A DNA stretch of 26,093 bases from Alphaproteobacteria bacterium UBA2903 (GCA_002349565.1 DEDN01000012.1:55105-81197), one strand, 5' to 3'. Positions 7,887 to 14,712 are shown, numbered from the stretch's first letter. The notes: a model not told the origin generated them from the letters alone. A program made the numbers and translations.

Positions 7887-8297
7887 TCAAGCTTTTTTGC
7901 GGCGGTTGCCCAAGCCGATCTTTTTTGCCAAATCGGAACGGCGTTCGGCGTAATTCGGCGCAACCAAAGGATAATCCGCGGGCAAATTCCAGCGCGCGCG
8001 GTATTCTTCGGGCGTCATGTTGTAAGCCGTTTTCAGGTGGCGTTTCAGCATTTTCAGCTTTTTGCCGTCTTCCAAGCAAATAATGTAATCGGGGAAAACG
8101 GATTTTTTGACGGCGACGGCAGGCTGACGGGGTTCTTCAACGGGGTGTTCTTCGACGTTGACGGAAGCCAGCGCTTTGTAAACGTTTTTAATCAAAGCGG
8201 GCAGCTCTTCCGCGGGCAGCGTGTTGTTCGAAACATGCGAAGATACGATTTCCGTTGTAAAAGCCAGCAAATCTTCATTTGTGAATTGTTCAGCCAT
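7887..8297 (-). CDS. mucR: MucR/Ros family transcriptional regulator
   Basis: Alphaproteobacterial DNA-binding regulator (MucR/Ros), in known members a global repressor that binds AT-rich sites. The 136 residues comprise a helical oligomerisation N-terminus (about 5-45) and the conserved DNA-binding half KKSVFPDYIICLEDGKK, KMLKRHL, MTPEEYRARWNLPADYPLV, APNYAERRSDLAKKIGLG. In the zinc-finger region Cys74, Asp77 and His87 are present, but where MucR proteins normally have a second His (RHLxTH) this protein has Ala91, so metal binding may be lost. Some Mesorhizobium homologues work without zinc. The AAGGAG ribosome-binding site is strong, and the gene has its own promoter and terminator, so it is probably monocistronic. 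MucR proteins often repress themselves. Confidence 0.92.
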   Translation of the reverse strand: MAEQFTNEDLLAFTTEIVSSHVSNNTLPAEELPALIKNVYKALASVNVEEHPVEEPRQPAVAVKKSVFPDYIICLEDGKKLKMLKRHLKTAYNMTPEEYRARWNLPADYPLVAPNYAERRSDLAKKIGLGNRRKKA

Positions 8298-8331
8298 TGT
8301 TGTAACTCCTTAATTTAAAACTATAGCTAAA

Positions 8332-8360
8332 TGTATAGAATACTTTTAAAGTAAAATCAA
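8332..8360 (-). promoter_or_regulatory. Sigma70-like promoter of mucR
   Basis: On the minus strand a -35 element TTGATT (8360-8355) and a -10 element TATACA (8337-8332) are separated by exactly 17 bases, about 35 bp before the mucR start, in a markedly AT-rich 76-bp gap. Each element matches consensus at 4 of 6 positions. Confidence 0.5.
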
Positions 8361-8373
8361 TATAGAAGATGAT

Positions 8374-9426
8374 TTACTTTTCCAAAAAACACGCATCGCC
8401 GTAGGAAAAGAATCTGTATTCGTTTTCAATCGCGTGTTTGTAGGCGTTTTTCATACATTCCGTTCCGCAAAAAGCGCAAACCAGCATAAACAAAGTCGAA
8501 CACGGCAAATGAAAATTCGTAAACAGCGCGTCGATGCCTTTGAACCGATACCCCGGCGTGATGAAAATCGACGTTTCTTGATGAAACGGGTGTATCACGC
8601 GGTCGTCGTCAGCCGCGCTTTCCAGCAAACGCAAAGCCGTCGTGCCGATGGAAACAATGCGCCGTCCGTTTTTGCGGGCGGCATTGATAATGTCAGCCGT
8701 TTCGGGCGAAATCACGCCGTATTCCGCGTGCATGACGTGGTCTGCGGTATCGTCGACTTTGACGGGCAGAAACGTGCCGCCGCCGACATGCAGCGTTACT
8801 TTGACGCTTTCGATGCCTTTGTCCGCGATTTTTTGCAGCAGTTCTTTGGTAAAGTGCAGTCCCGCCGTCGGCGCGGCGACCGCCCCCGGATTTTTGGCGT
8901 AAACGGTTTGATAATTCGCCTTGTCTTCGCCGTATTCGGTCTGCTTGCGGTGAATGTAGGGCGGCAAAGGCATTACACCATATTTTTCCAACGTCGCAAA
9001 CAGCGTTGACGGTTCGGTCAGAAATTCCAAAATCACCGTCCCCGATTCGCCGCGTCCGATGACTTTCGCCCGTAAAGGTTCCGCTTTGGGATTCAGCGGC
9101 GGATAAAACGACACAATGTCGTCGGGATGCAGACGGCGCGCGTTTTTGACCAAAGCTTCCCACGTCGTCAAGCCGACCGATTTGAACAAAGTCGCTTCGA
9201 TTGAAGCGTCGCCGCGTTTGCCGAACAGACGCGCGGGAATAACCTTGGTGTCATTGAACACCAGCAAATCCGACGGGCGGAACACATCGGGCAAATCCGC
9301 AATGTGCAAATCCTCCAGTTTGTCGGGCGCGGTGACGTGTAACAGCTTCGCCGACTCGCGGGGGGTCGCGGGTCGGTCGGCTATCCGTTCTTTCGGCAGT
9401 TCAAAATCGAAGTCTGTAACAAGCAC
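8374..9426 (-). CDS. queA: S-adenosylmethionine:tRNA ribosyltransferase-isomerase
   Basis: Makes epoxyqueuosine in tRNA from 7-aminomethyl-deazaguanine using the ribosyl part of AdoMet, the penultimate step of queuosine formation. The length of 350 residues is normal. Hallmarks: DFDFELPKERIADRPATPR at the N-terminus, DLLVFNDTKVIPARL, GVMPLPPYI, then AVAAPTAGLHFT, HVGGGTFLPV, and TNFHLPCSTLFMLVCAFCG near the end. The start is a GTG at 9426 giving LVTDFDFELP, with a poor ribosome-binding site. It lies only 5 bp after the SUKH gene, so translation is probably coupled. No tgt is in the window. Confidence 0.96.
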   Translation of the reverse strand: MLVTDFDFELPKERIADRPATPRESAKLLHVTAPDKLEDLHIADLPDVFRPSDLLVFNDTKVIPARLFGKRGDASIEATLFKSVGLTTWEALVKNARRLHPDDIVSFYPPLNPKAEPLRAKVIGRGESGTVILEFLTEPSTLFATLEKYGVMPLPPYIHRKQTEYGEDKANYQTVYAKNPGAVAAPTAGLHFTKELLQKIADKGIESVKVTLHVGGGTFLPVKVDDTADHVMHAEYGVISPETADIINAARKNGRRIVSIGTTALRLLESAADDDRVIHPFHQETSIFITPGYRFKGIDALFTNFHLPCSTLFMLVCAFCGTECMKNAYKHAIENEYRFFSYGDACFLEK

Positions 9427-9431
9427 GGCTT

Positions 9432-9878
9432 TTACAGCATGCGAGGTTCGACAACGGATTCGAACAAAGCGTCGAACGCGTCGTGTTCTTCCATGACATC
9501 GTGTCCCGTAAAGTCCAGCACTTCGTATTTTTCGTTATCGGTGTTGTAGACGTACAAATCGTCGTCCGCGCGCCCCAACAGAACGCACGAAGCCAATTCT
9601 TCGTTGTAGTCCGCAAAATCTTCGTTCGCCGTAACGATGTCGATCAGCGTGTAGTTGCTTTCGGGGTCGGTAACGTTGTCGGTGCTGTAAAATTCGATGC
9701 CGTTCCACGCAAAGCCGTTGACTTCGCGCAAAAAGTCGATATAGCCCTGCGGAATCGGGTGCAGCCCGATTTCAGCCATGTCTTTCTGGCATTGCGCCAA
9801 ATCTTTGCTGGACGCGGGGCGGACAATCATCGCGCCTTCGGCGGGGTCGGACAGTTTTTTGATAATATCTTCAATCAT
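9432..9878 (-). CDS. SUKH (SMI1/KNR4) superfamily protein, possible nuclease immunity protein
   Basis: A 148-residue acidic protein of the SMI1/KNR4 (SUKH) fold. The signature is IPQGYIDFLREVNGFAWNG followed by IEFY (residues 42-63), then the DDDLYVYNTDN beta-hairpin region. In other bacteria, SUKH proteins are mostly immunity proteins of polymorphic toxins, very often against HNH-type nucleases, although some have other roles. Here the gene directly upstream in the same direction encodes an HNH-type protein, with 71 bp between them. That toxin-then-immunity order supports the idea but does not prove it. It reads on into queA with a 5-bp gap. The start ATG at 9878 has GGGAA upstream. Confidence 0.75.
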   Translation of the reverse strand: MIEDIIKKLSDPAEGAMIVRPASSKDLAQCQKDMAEIGLHPIPQGYIDFLREVNGFAWNGIEFYSTDNVTDPESNYTLIDIVTANEDFADYNEELASCVLLGRADDDLYVYNTDNEKYEVLDFTGHDVMEEHDAFDALFESVVEPRML

Positions 9879-9923
9879 TTCGCAATTCCCAAAACGGTTA
9901 AAACGTTATCTGACAGTTTAGCC

Positions 9924-9949
9924 AAAGCCAAGCCGTTCGGCAAGGCTTT
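9924..9949 (-). terminator. Two-stage hairpin after the HNH gene
   Basis: AAAGCC (9924-9929)/GGCTTT (9944-9949) and an inner GCCG/CGGC stem form a symmetric hairpin right after the HNH-A stop, in the gap before the SUKH gene. On the minus strand the trailing T-run is poor, so it may be an mRNA-stabilising or weak termination structure that lowers SUKH expression relative to the HNH gene. Confidence 0.4.
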
Positions 9950-10534
9950 TTATCGTCCGCCCTGCATTTGTTTTGCCAGAACCGCGGCGTTGGCGGTCGT
10001 GTTCAGCCGTTCGTATTTGTTGGCGGGACGTTTCCAAACCCTGTCGCCGCACATCGGAATCTTGATTTTAAGCCCGTCTTGCACTTTTTTATCCTTGATT
10101 TGCGGATCGATGACCAAGTGGTGCAGTTCGTCATGCGGCGGAATCGGCATTAAAATCAAGTTCGAAAAATCGTTTTTGCCGCCGCCCGCAATGGGGTGCA
10201 TGTGATGCACGTTATAGCCGTTGACGCTGCGGCCTTTGCGCATTTGTTCCAGCCCCTCATCGCCGATTCCGATGGCGCGCAAATCCTGTTCAAAGTTTTC
10301 CGCCAAATACTTCAAAAACTTGGGGCGCACCTCGCGTTTGAATTCTTCGCGGCGGTTGACGCGCGTTTGCTTGGGCGGCATTTTGTATTCGACTTCCGTC
10401 AGCGTAAAGCCGTTGATTTTATCGAAAGCGAACTTGCCTTGCGCCGCCTGCGCCTTGACCTGTTGGGACAGAAAGTTAAGACCGTTGCCGGCATTCGGGC
10501 GTTTGCGTTTGGCGTGAACGTATTTGTCTTCCAT
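9950..10534 (-). CDS. HNH/WHH-type nuclease-like protein, copy A
   Basis: Putative His-Me finger (HNH/colicin-like) nuclease of 194 residues. The N-terminal arm KYVHAKRKRP is basic. The core has GYNVHHMHP (residues 106-114) with His110-His111, GGG at 117-119, SNLILMP with Asn125, then His134 and His138-139. This fits the HH-x-x-P-x-x-GG...N...H-x3-H pattern of colicin-type HNH enzymes. The C-terminal part (DPQIKD, KIKIP) is shared with three paralogues at 14-15.8 kb; copy D is the closest. No signal peptide or membrane segment is seen. It lies between a DTW-domain gene and a SUKH gene. Its ribosome-binding site AAGGAG is buried in a 12-bp inverted repeat. It could be a toxin, a phage-derived nuclease or an orphan defence nuclease; no activity can be asserted. 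Confidence 0.75.
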   Translation of the reverse strand: MEDKYVHAKRKRPNAGNGLNFLSQQVKAQAAQGKFAFDKINGFTLTEVEYKMPPKQTRVNRREEFKREVRPKFLKYLAENFEQDLRAIGIGDEGLEQMRKGRSVNGYNVHHMHPIAGGGKNDFSNLILMPIPPHDELHHLVIDPQIKDKKVQDGLKIKIPMCGDRVWKRPANKYERLNTTANAAVLAKQMQGGR

Positions 10535-10539
10535 GGAAA

Positions 10540-10569
10540 AAACTCCTTGTTTTGTTTAACAAGGAGTTT
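10540..10569 (-). promoter_or_regulatory. Inverted repeat covering the ribosome-binding site of HNH copy A
   Basis: AAACTCCTTGTT (10540-10551) and AACAAGGAGTTT (10558-10569) are perfect 12-bp complements around a 6-base loop. On the minus strand the second arm is the ribosome-binding site AAGGAG, 8 bases before the ATG, and is followed by six T. A transcript coming from the upstream genes would therefore fold into a structure that both hides this site and looks like a terminator. Confidence 0.65.
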
Positions 10570-10573
10570 AACA
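10565..10573 (-). promoter_or_regulatory. Candidate extended -10 promoter of HNH copy A
   Basis: Minus-strand TGTTAAACT (10573-10565) has the TGn extension plus a TAAACT hexamer and resembles TGTTATACT in front of copy B. No good -35 is visible. Transcription would start near 10558, after the left arm of the hairpin, leaving the ribosome-binding site free. Confidence 0.3.
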
Positions 10574-10604
10574 CGGTTGTTTTGACAAAGAAAGAAAATT
10601 TTGT

Positions 10605-11240
10605 CTATTTTTTGTTTCCGCGCAGTAACTTGTATTTTTCCAGCAATTCCGCAAACGAATCCAGCAATCCGTCGGCGATTGCCGCGTCTTCGCCCAAACA
10701 ATTCAAGCATTGCGCCGTCGCTTCCAAGGTTGAAACGCTTTCCTTGCGGGGTTCTTTGCGCAGTTTGCCGTACAGCGACCGTTTTTCGGGAACCAGCAGC
10801 AAGCGCCGCGTTTTCAACAGCCACGGGTTGCGCCACCACAAAGCTTTGGCTTGGCTCCACGACCCGTCCAGCAAGATGATTCCCTCCAGCGAAGCAAGGA
10901 TTTCCGCCGTATCGGGCAGTAAATTGCCTTGTCTGCTCAAAGCGTACAAGCCCGCAGCGGTCGGGGTTTCGTTTTGCGCGCCCAGATACAGCACGCCCCA
11001 TTTTTTCGGATCGGCGGGACGTTTCAAAACAGCCGCCAAAGACGGACGCGACAACGCGATTTCCAACTGCGCGTTTTTCAGCCTTTGACAAATGATTTTC
11101 GCCGTGCCGAGGTCTTTGTCCTGTTCCTGCGGATGTTGCAAAATCAAAACAAAGTGCTTGTTGTCGAACGGCTCGGCGTCCGAACAGACGCAGAGCTGTA
11201 AAGGTTTGCCGCATACGGGGCAGAGATTTGTTGTGTTCAA
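10605..11240 (-). CDS. tapT: DTW-domain tRNA aminocarboxypropyltransferase (TapT-like)
   Basis: DTW-domain enzymes such as E. coli TapT (YfiP) transfer the 3-amino-3-carboxypropyl group of AdoMet to uridine 47 of tRNA. Seen here: an N-terminal cysteine set CPVCGKPLQLCVCS (Cys7, 10, 17, 19), LILQHPQE, the domain-naming segment as LLDGSWSQAKAL (Asp-Gly-Ser-Trp in place of DTW), and RKESVSTLEA, the family's STxEA motif. The length of 211 residues is normal. The start is a TTG at 11240 that overlaps the stop of the DUF1150 gene (TTGA), with GGTGAG upstream; no ATG fits the conserved N-terminus. The gene ends 70 bp before HNH copy A. Confidence 0.85.
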   Translation of the reverse strand: MNTTNLCPVCGKPLQLCVCSDAEPFDNKHFVLILQHPQEQDKDLGTAKIICQRLKNAQLEIALSRPSLAAVLKRPADPKKWGVLYLGAQNETPTAAGLYALSRQGNLLPDTAEILASLEGIILLDGSWSQAKALWWRNPWLLKTRRLLLVPEKRSLYGKLRKEPRKESVSTLEATAQCLNCLGEDAAIADGLLDSFAELLEKYKLLRGNKK

Positions 11241-11440
11241 TGGACGCTCACCGGTATCAATTCGTTGTCGATGACCAAGGAAATCGCGGCGTTTTCATCG
11301 TCGGTGTACGCCAATTCGGTTCCTTCGGCGGCATAGATATACCACAGGCTTTTGTCGGCGACCAAGCGCTTTTTGATGTAAGCGATGGAATTGACACCCA
11401 GTTTGGCAAGATCGTCCGTCGTCATCTTTTTGATTTGCAC
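11237..11440 (-). CDS. DUF1150 family small protein
   Basis: A 67-residue protein matching the alphaproteobacterial DUF1150 family, whose role is unknown. Family-like segments: LAKLGVNSIAYIKKR, then YIYAAEGTELAYTDDENAA and the final LIPVSVH. Members are often found next to a small heat-shock protein gene, but here no hsp20 is present; it sits between terC and the DTW-domain gene. The GTG at 11440 is the likely start (AAAGGA about 9 bases upstream); an ATG at 11425 is an alternative. Its stop overlaps the next start by one base pattern (TTGA). Confidence 0.85.
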   Translation of the reverse strand: MQIKKMTTDDLAKLGVNSIAYIKKRLVADKSLWYIYAAEGTELAYTDDENAAISLVIDNELIPVSVH

Positions 11441-11502
11441 GACCTTAAATCCTTTCCAACGAAGTGTTCACTCCTATCAGATAGGACGAAAGGTTATGCC
11501 TT

Positions 11503-12498
11503 TCAAGAGACGGCACGGTCTTTTTCGATGGCTTCCTCTTCCTCGGCTTTTTTAAGCAGGGAAAACAGAATTCCGCCGCCCAGCAAAGAGAACGTCACAA
11601 CCAGCGACCACACGTCGTCGACTTTGCAGAAAAATTCGTTGACAAAGATTTTCAGCCCGATGACGACCAACAGCACCGCGCAGGCGGGCTGCATGTACGA
11701 AAAGCGGTGCAACGCGGCAGCCAGCAGGAAATACAAAGCGCGCAAGCCCAGAACGGCGAAAATGTCGCTGGCGTAAACGGCAAACGTTTCATGCGAAACC
11801 GCCAAAACGGCAGGCACGCTGTCGCACGCAAACACGGCGTCGCCGAACTCGATCAGCAGCAGCGCCAAAAACAGCGGAGTCGCGTACCATTGCATTTTGC
11901 CTTTTTCGTTTCGTTCGCGCACAAAGAAATGTTCCCCGCGCAATTCGGGGGTAACGCGCAAATAATGGCGGAACGCGCGCAGCAAACGGCTGTCCGACAG
12001 ATTGATGCCCGGTTCGTCGGAAATCAAAGTCTTCAAGCCCGAATAAATCAAAAACACGCCGAAAATCAGCAACACGGGGTCGTATTTGTCGATGATTTCC
12101 GCCCCGATGACAATCACGACGCCGCGCAGAATCACCGCGCCCAAAATGCCCCAGAACAAAACGCGGTGCTGCTGGTTGCGCGGAATGTTCAAATAAGTAA
12201 ACACCAATCCGATGACAAACACGTTGTCAATCGACAGCCCCATTTCGACCACATAGCCCATAATGAAATCGGTCGCCATCTGTTTGCCGAAATACCAGTA
12301 AAGCCACGCCGAAAACAAACAAGCGATGCCCGCATAAGTCATAAACAAAGCAAGGCTTTTTTTCGCGCTGATTTCCCGCGCGCCTTTTTCCAAAACGCCC
12401 AAATCCAGAAACAAAATAGCAATGACAATCGCCAAGAACATCAGCCAAATCCACAACGGCTGATGCAGAAAAAGCGTAAACAAAAAATCGGGCAGCAC
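11503..12498 (-). CDS. terC: TerC/Alx family inner-membrane protein
   Basis: Polytopic inner-membrane protein of the TerC/Alx family, linked to manganese or other metal export and to tellurite and alkaline phenotypes. The 331 residues contain about nine hydrophobic segments. Signatures: EMGLSIDNVFVIGLVF, EFGDAVFACDSVPAVLAVS and DIFAVLGLRALYF. The usual ExTDxxFAxDS motif has Gly in place of Thr/Ser, and the usual Asn before IFA is Asp. The acidic residues of the motifs are kept. The C-terminus is charged (KKAEEEEAIEKDR). It starts with GTG at 12498, 13 bp after the outer-membrane protein gene, with AAAGGA 9 bases upstream. There is no room for a yybP-ykoY-type riboswitch leader, so it appears to be co-transcribed with pheA and the barrel gene. 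Confidence 0.9.
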   Translation of the reverse strand: MLPDFLFTLFLHQPLWIWLMFLAIVIAILFLDLGVLEKGAREISAKKSLALFMTYAGIACLFSAWLYWYFGKQMATDFIMGYVVEMGLSIDNVFVIGLVFTYLNIPRNQQHRVLFWGILGAVILRGVVIVIGAEIIDKYDPVLLIFGVFLIYSGLKTLISDEPGINLSDSRLLRAFRHYLRVTPELRGEHFFVRERNEKGKMQWYATPLFLALLLIEFGDAVFACDSVPAVLAVSHETFAVYASDIFAVLGLRALYFLLAAALHRFSYMQPACAVLLVVIGLKIFVNEFFCKVDDVWSLVVTFSLLGGGILFSLLKKAEEEEAIEKDRAVS

Positions 12499-12511
12499 AG
12501 GTTTCAGTCCT

Positions 12512-13075
12512 TTAAAAATCGTATCTCAATCCGACGGAAAAACGTTGCAGACGCACGTCTTTATCGGGCAAATCGCCCCAATCGAATCGACCGAGGTTTG
12601 TATAGACGTAACCTATATCCAAAGTCAATCGCTTCGGCAACGAAAATCCGATTCCGCCCCCTGTTTGCCACGGGTATGCGGTGCGGCGTTTTTTGGGAAC
12701 GACAACCGTTCCGACGCGGGTCTTCTGAATTTTGTTTTTGGAAACGCCGATTCCCGCCATGACATACGGCGTCGCGCCGCACACGGAAAACATATCCCAC
12801 GCCGCATTGGCGAAAACGGCTTTAGAAGACACCCTGCCATGCAAAGTTTCGCCGCCCAGCGTTTTGCCCAAATCGTTGCGCGCATAGCCGAACGTCATTT
12901 CCGTTCGAAGCGCGCCGAACCATTTCCAGCCGAATCCCGTTTGCCACGAAAAGCCGTCTTTCACGCCGTCTTCAACGCCGTCGGTGTACGCCGCATCGAA
13001 ACGGGTGTAAAAGTTTTCATCGGCAAAAGCATTGCCCGACAGCAGCAGAATCAAGATAAAAGCGATTTTCTTCAT
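12512..13075 (-). CDS. Outer-membrane beta-barrel protein (OmpA/porin-like 8-strand)
   Basis: A 187-residue secreted protein. It has a clear signal peptide (MKKIAFILILLLSGNAFA, cleavage after residue 18), alternating amphipathic beta strands rich in Gly and aromatic residues, and a last strand ending in Phe (RFSVGLRYDF), the signal for insertion by the Bam complex. It resembles the small barrel family that includes OmpW/Omp25-like surface antigens. Function is unknown. The start overlaps the stop of pheA as ATGA, an odd pairing of an amino-acid biosynthesis gene with an outer-membrane protein, and terC follows 13 bp later. Confidence 0.82.
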   Translation of the reverse strand: MKKIAFILILLLSGNAFADENFYTRFDAAYTDGVEDGVKDGFSWQTGFGWKWFGALRTEMTFGYARNDLGKTLGGETLHGRVSSKAVFANAAWDMFSVCGATPYVMAGIGVSKNKIQKTRVGTVVVPKKRRTAYPWQTGGGIGFSLPKRLTLDIGYVYTNLGRFDWGDLPDKDVRLQRFSVGLRYDF

Positions 13076-13932
13076 TGGCGGTTCAATCCGTTCAGCCGCG
13101 CGGCATCGGCGGCATAAGTTCCCAAAATTTTGATGTCGTCCGAAAAAAAGGCAAGCTCGTCCACCGCCGATCGAAACGCTTTGTCCCGCGTGTCGGCGGC
13201 GACGTCGACCAAAAACGCGGCATTGGCGAAAAAGCGGTTCGCGTCGACAAAGCTTTCAATCCGCAGCAGATTGATGCCGTTCGTCGCAAATCCGCCCAAA
13301 CACTTGTACAGCACGGCGGGAACGTTCTTCACTTTGAAAATCAGCGACGTTATCGGATGCTTTGTGTCGGGCGTGCGCGGCGCGCGCTCCAGCACCCAAA
13401 ACCGCGTCATGTTCAAATCGAAATCCTGCATGTCCGTTTCAAGGATTTTCAGCCCGTACAATTCGGCGGCTGCGGCGGACGCCAGCGCGGCAAGCGTTTT
13501 GTCCCCCCGCTCCGCAACCGTTTTGGCGGCTTCGGCGGTATTGGCGCAGGCTTCGGCGGCAAAACCTTTTTTTGTCAAATTCCCGCGGCATTGCGCCAAC
13601 GCCTGCGGATGCGACAAAACCGTTTTCACATCGGACAAGCACGCCGCTGAAGTCCCCAGCAAGCAATGACGGACGGGAATGAATTTTTCCCCCGTTACAA
13701 ACAAATCCGCCTGCGGCAAAAGCCTGTGAATATCGGCGACTCTGCCCGCCGACGAATTTTCGACGGGAACGACTGCGGCGTCCGAATCCCCTTGCGCGAC
13801 GGCGTCCAAAGCCTGCTTGAACGTCGGATAAAAAACGATTTCCGCCGTCGGAAAAACCGATTGCGCCGCCAAATGCGAAAAAGCTCCGGCGCATCCTTGA
13901 CAGGCTATTGATTTTGTTTCGTTTTTCTGCAT
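13072..13932 (-). CDS. pheA: Prephenate dehydratase
   Basis: Converts prephenate to phenylpyruvate in phenylalanine synthesis. The catalytic domain (residues 8-182) shows CQGCAGAFSH, VVPVENSSAGRVADIHRLL, SHPQALAQC and the diagnostic TRF at 176-178 (NMTRFWVLE). A C-terminal ACT domain (194-273; TSLIFKVKNVPAVLYKCLGG, FATNGINLLRIESF) is the phenylalanine-sensing regulatory part. The 286 residues are the normal length for the monofunctional enzyme, without a chorismate mutase domain. The ATG at 13932 has GGGA upstream. It is the first gene of a minus-strand run (barrel protein, terC, DUF1150, DTW) and is divergent to HNH copy B. Confidence 0.95.
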   Translation of the reverse strand: MQKNETKSIACQGCAGAFSHLAAQSVFPTAEIVFYPTFKQALDAVAQGDSDAAVVPVENSSAGRVADIHRLLPQADLFVTGEKFIPVRHCLLGTSAACLSDVKTVLSHPQALAQCRGNLTKKGFAAEACANTAEAAKTVAERGDKTLAALASAAAAELYGLKILETDMQDFDLNMTRFWVLERAPRTPDTKHPITSLIFKVKNVPAVLYKCLGGFATNGINLLRIESFVDANRFFANAAFLVDVAADTRDKAFRSAVDELAFFSDDIKILGTYAADAARLNGLNRQ

Positions 13933-13952
13933 TTTTATCCCAAAAAGGCGAT

Positions 13953-13981
13953 TTTCTTGCCAAAAATAAAATTTTTGTCAA
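13953..13981 (-). promoter_or_regulatory. Candidate promoter of the pheA run
   Basis: A perfect minus-strand TTGACA (13981-13976) stands 17 bases from a poor -10 (AAGAAA, 13958-13953), about 20 bp before the pheA start. The gap is AT-rich and is shared with the divergent promoter of HNH copy B. Confidence 0.3.
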
Positions 13982-13986
13982 AAAGC

Positions 13987-14014
13987 TTGCGCTTCCCGTT
14001 CGGTGTGTTATACT
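13987..14014 (+). promoter_or_regulatory. Extended -10 promoter of the HNH B-C-D operon
   Basis: TGTTATACT (14006-14014) combines a TGn extension with TATACT (5 of 6). A weak -35, TTGCGC, is 16 bases upstream. It lies 31 bp before the start of copy B and resembles the sequence in front of copy A. Confidence 0.5.
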
Positions 14015-14045
14015 TCCTTTTAACAAAGACACAGGGGATATTCAA

Positions 14046-14711
14046 ATGGAAAACCTTGAAACTTACAATTACGTTCACGAAAAACGCGTCCGTAGCGAAC
14101 GGCGCGCCGCTTCGGAACGCAAGCCTTTGAACGCCCCCGCGCCGAAAACTTTTCTGGGCATGCCGTGCCAAACGGTAACCTTCACCGTTCCGACGAAAAA
14201 ACGGCAGGAAGCCGTGCGTTACGAATTTGCGACCAAAGCGCGCGCCGCGTTTTTGAAACATCTGGCGCAAACGCAGTACAAGCAGCTGCGCGCCGCGGGA
14301 ATTACGCGCAAAGACATCAAACTAATGGAAAAAGGCAAAACCCCGAACGGCTGGAACACGCATCACAAACTGTCGGTGTACGGCGGCGGCACGAACGATT
14401 TTTCGAACCTGCTGCTGATAAAGCGCGCCCCGTACCACGATATGATTCATTACCATCTGATTAACCCGCAGGTGCAGGGCATGAAGCGCGGCGAAACCCG
14501 CAAAATCGTCATTCCGAATCCGTCGGAATCGATTTATGTGCCGCCCCGGCAGTTCAAACATTTGGAACGCGACGCCAAGCGCGGCAGAAAATCCTACGGC
14601 GCGAAAGGACAATCCTATCAGGACAAAAAGCAGGACGCGCCGTTTATGCAGGACGTCAAAACCGCGGACGCTTACGTCAAATCTTTTTTAAGCAAACGGC
14701 AGGGGCGTTAA
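14046..14711 (+). CDS. HNH/WHH-type nuclease-like protein, copy B
   Basis: Second member of the local HNH family, 221 residues from the ATG at 14046, which has AGGGGA 7 bases upstream. The open frame extends to 13908, but that part overlaps the promoter. The arm YNYVHEKR is shared with copies A and D. Core: GWNTHH (residues 102-107, His106-His107), GGG at 113-115, FSNLLLI with Asn121, His131 and His135. The Pro that follows HH-x-x in the other three copies is replaced (HHKLSV), so this copy is the most altered near the active site. A basic extension of about 45 residues after VPPRQF is unique to it. It is the first gene of a three-gene run, one base before copy C. Function is unproven. Confidence 0.72.
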   Translation: MENLETYNYVHEKRVRSERRAASERKPLNAPAPKTFLGMPCQTVTFTVPTKKRQEAVRYEFATKARAAFLKHLAQTQYKQLRAAGITRKDIKLMEKGKTPNGWNTHHKLSVYGGGTNDFSNLLLIKRAPYHDMIHYHLINPQVQGMKRGETRKIVIPNPSESIYVPPRQFKHLERDAKRGRKSYGAKGQSYQDKKQDAPFMQDVKTADAYVKSFLSKRQGR

Positions 14712-14712
14712 A

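Noticed and set aside
10582..10587. Perfect plus-strand TTGACA upstream of HNH copy A as a promoter
   Set aside because: It points into the antisense side of tapT and has no matching -10; no plus-strand gene follows.
10399..11214. Minus-strand frame of 271 codons overlapping tapT and HNH copy A
   Set aside because: Out of frame with both; no family features, and it bridges a hairpin and two well-supported genes.
11441..11502. Two small hairpins between terC and DUF1150 (TCCTAT/ATAGGA and GAAAGG/CCTTTC) as a terminator or riboswitch
   Set aside because: Stems are only 6 bp and no T-run follows on the minus strand; the gap is too short for a known riboswitch.
12499..12511. yybP-ykoY-type leader before terC
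   Set aside because: Only 13 bp separate terC from the preceding gene.
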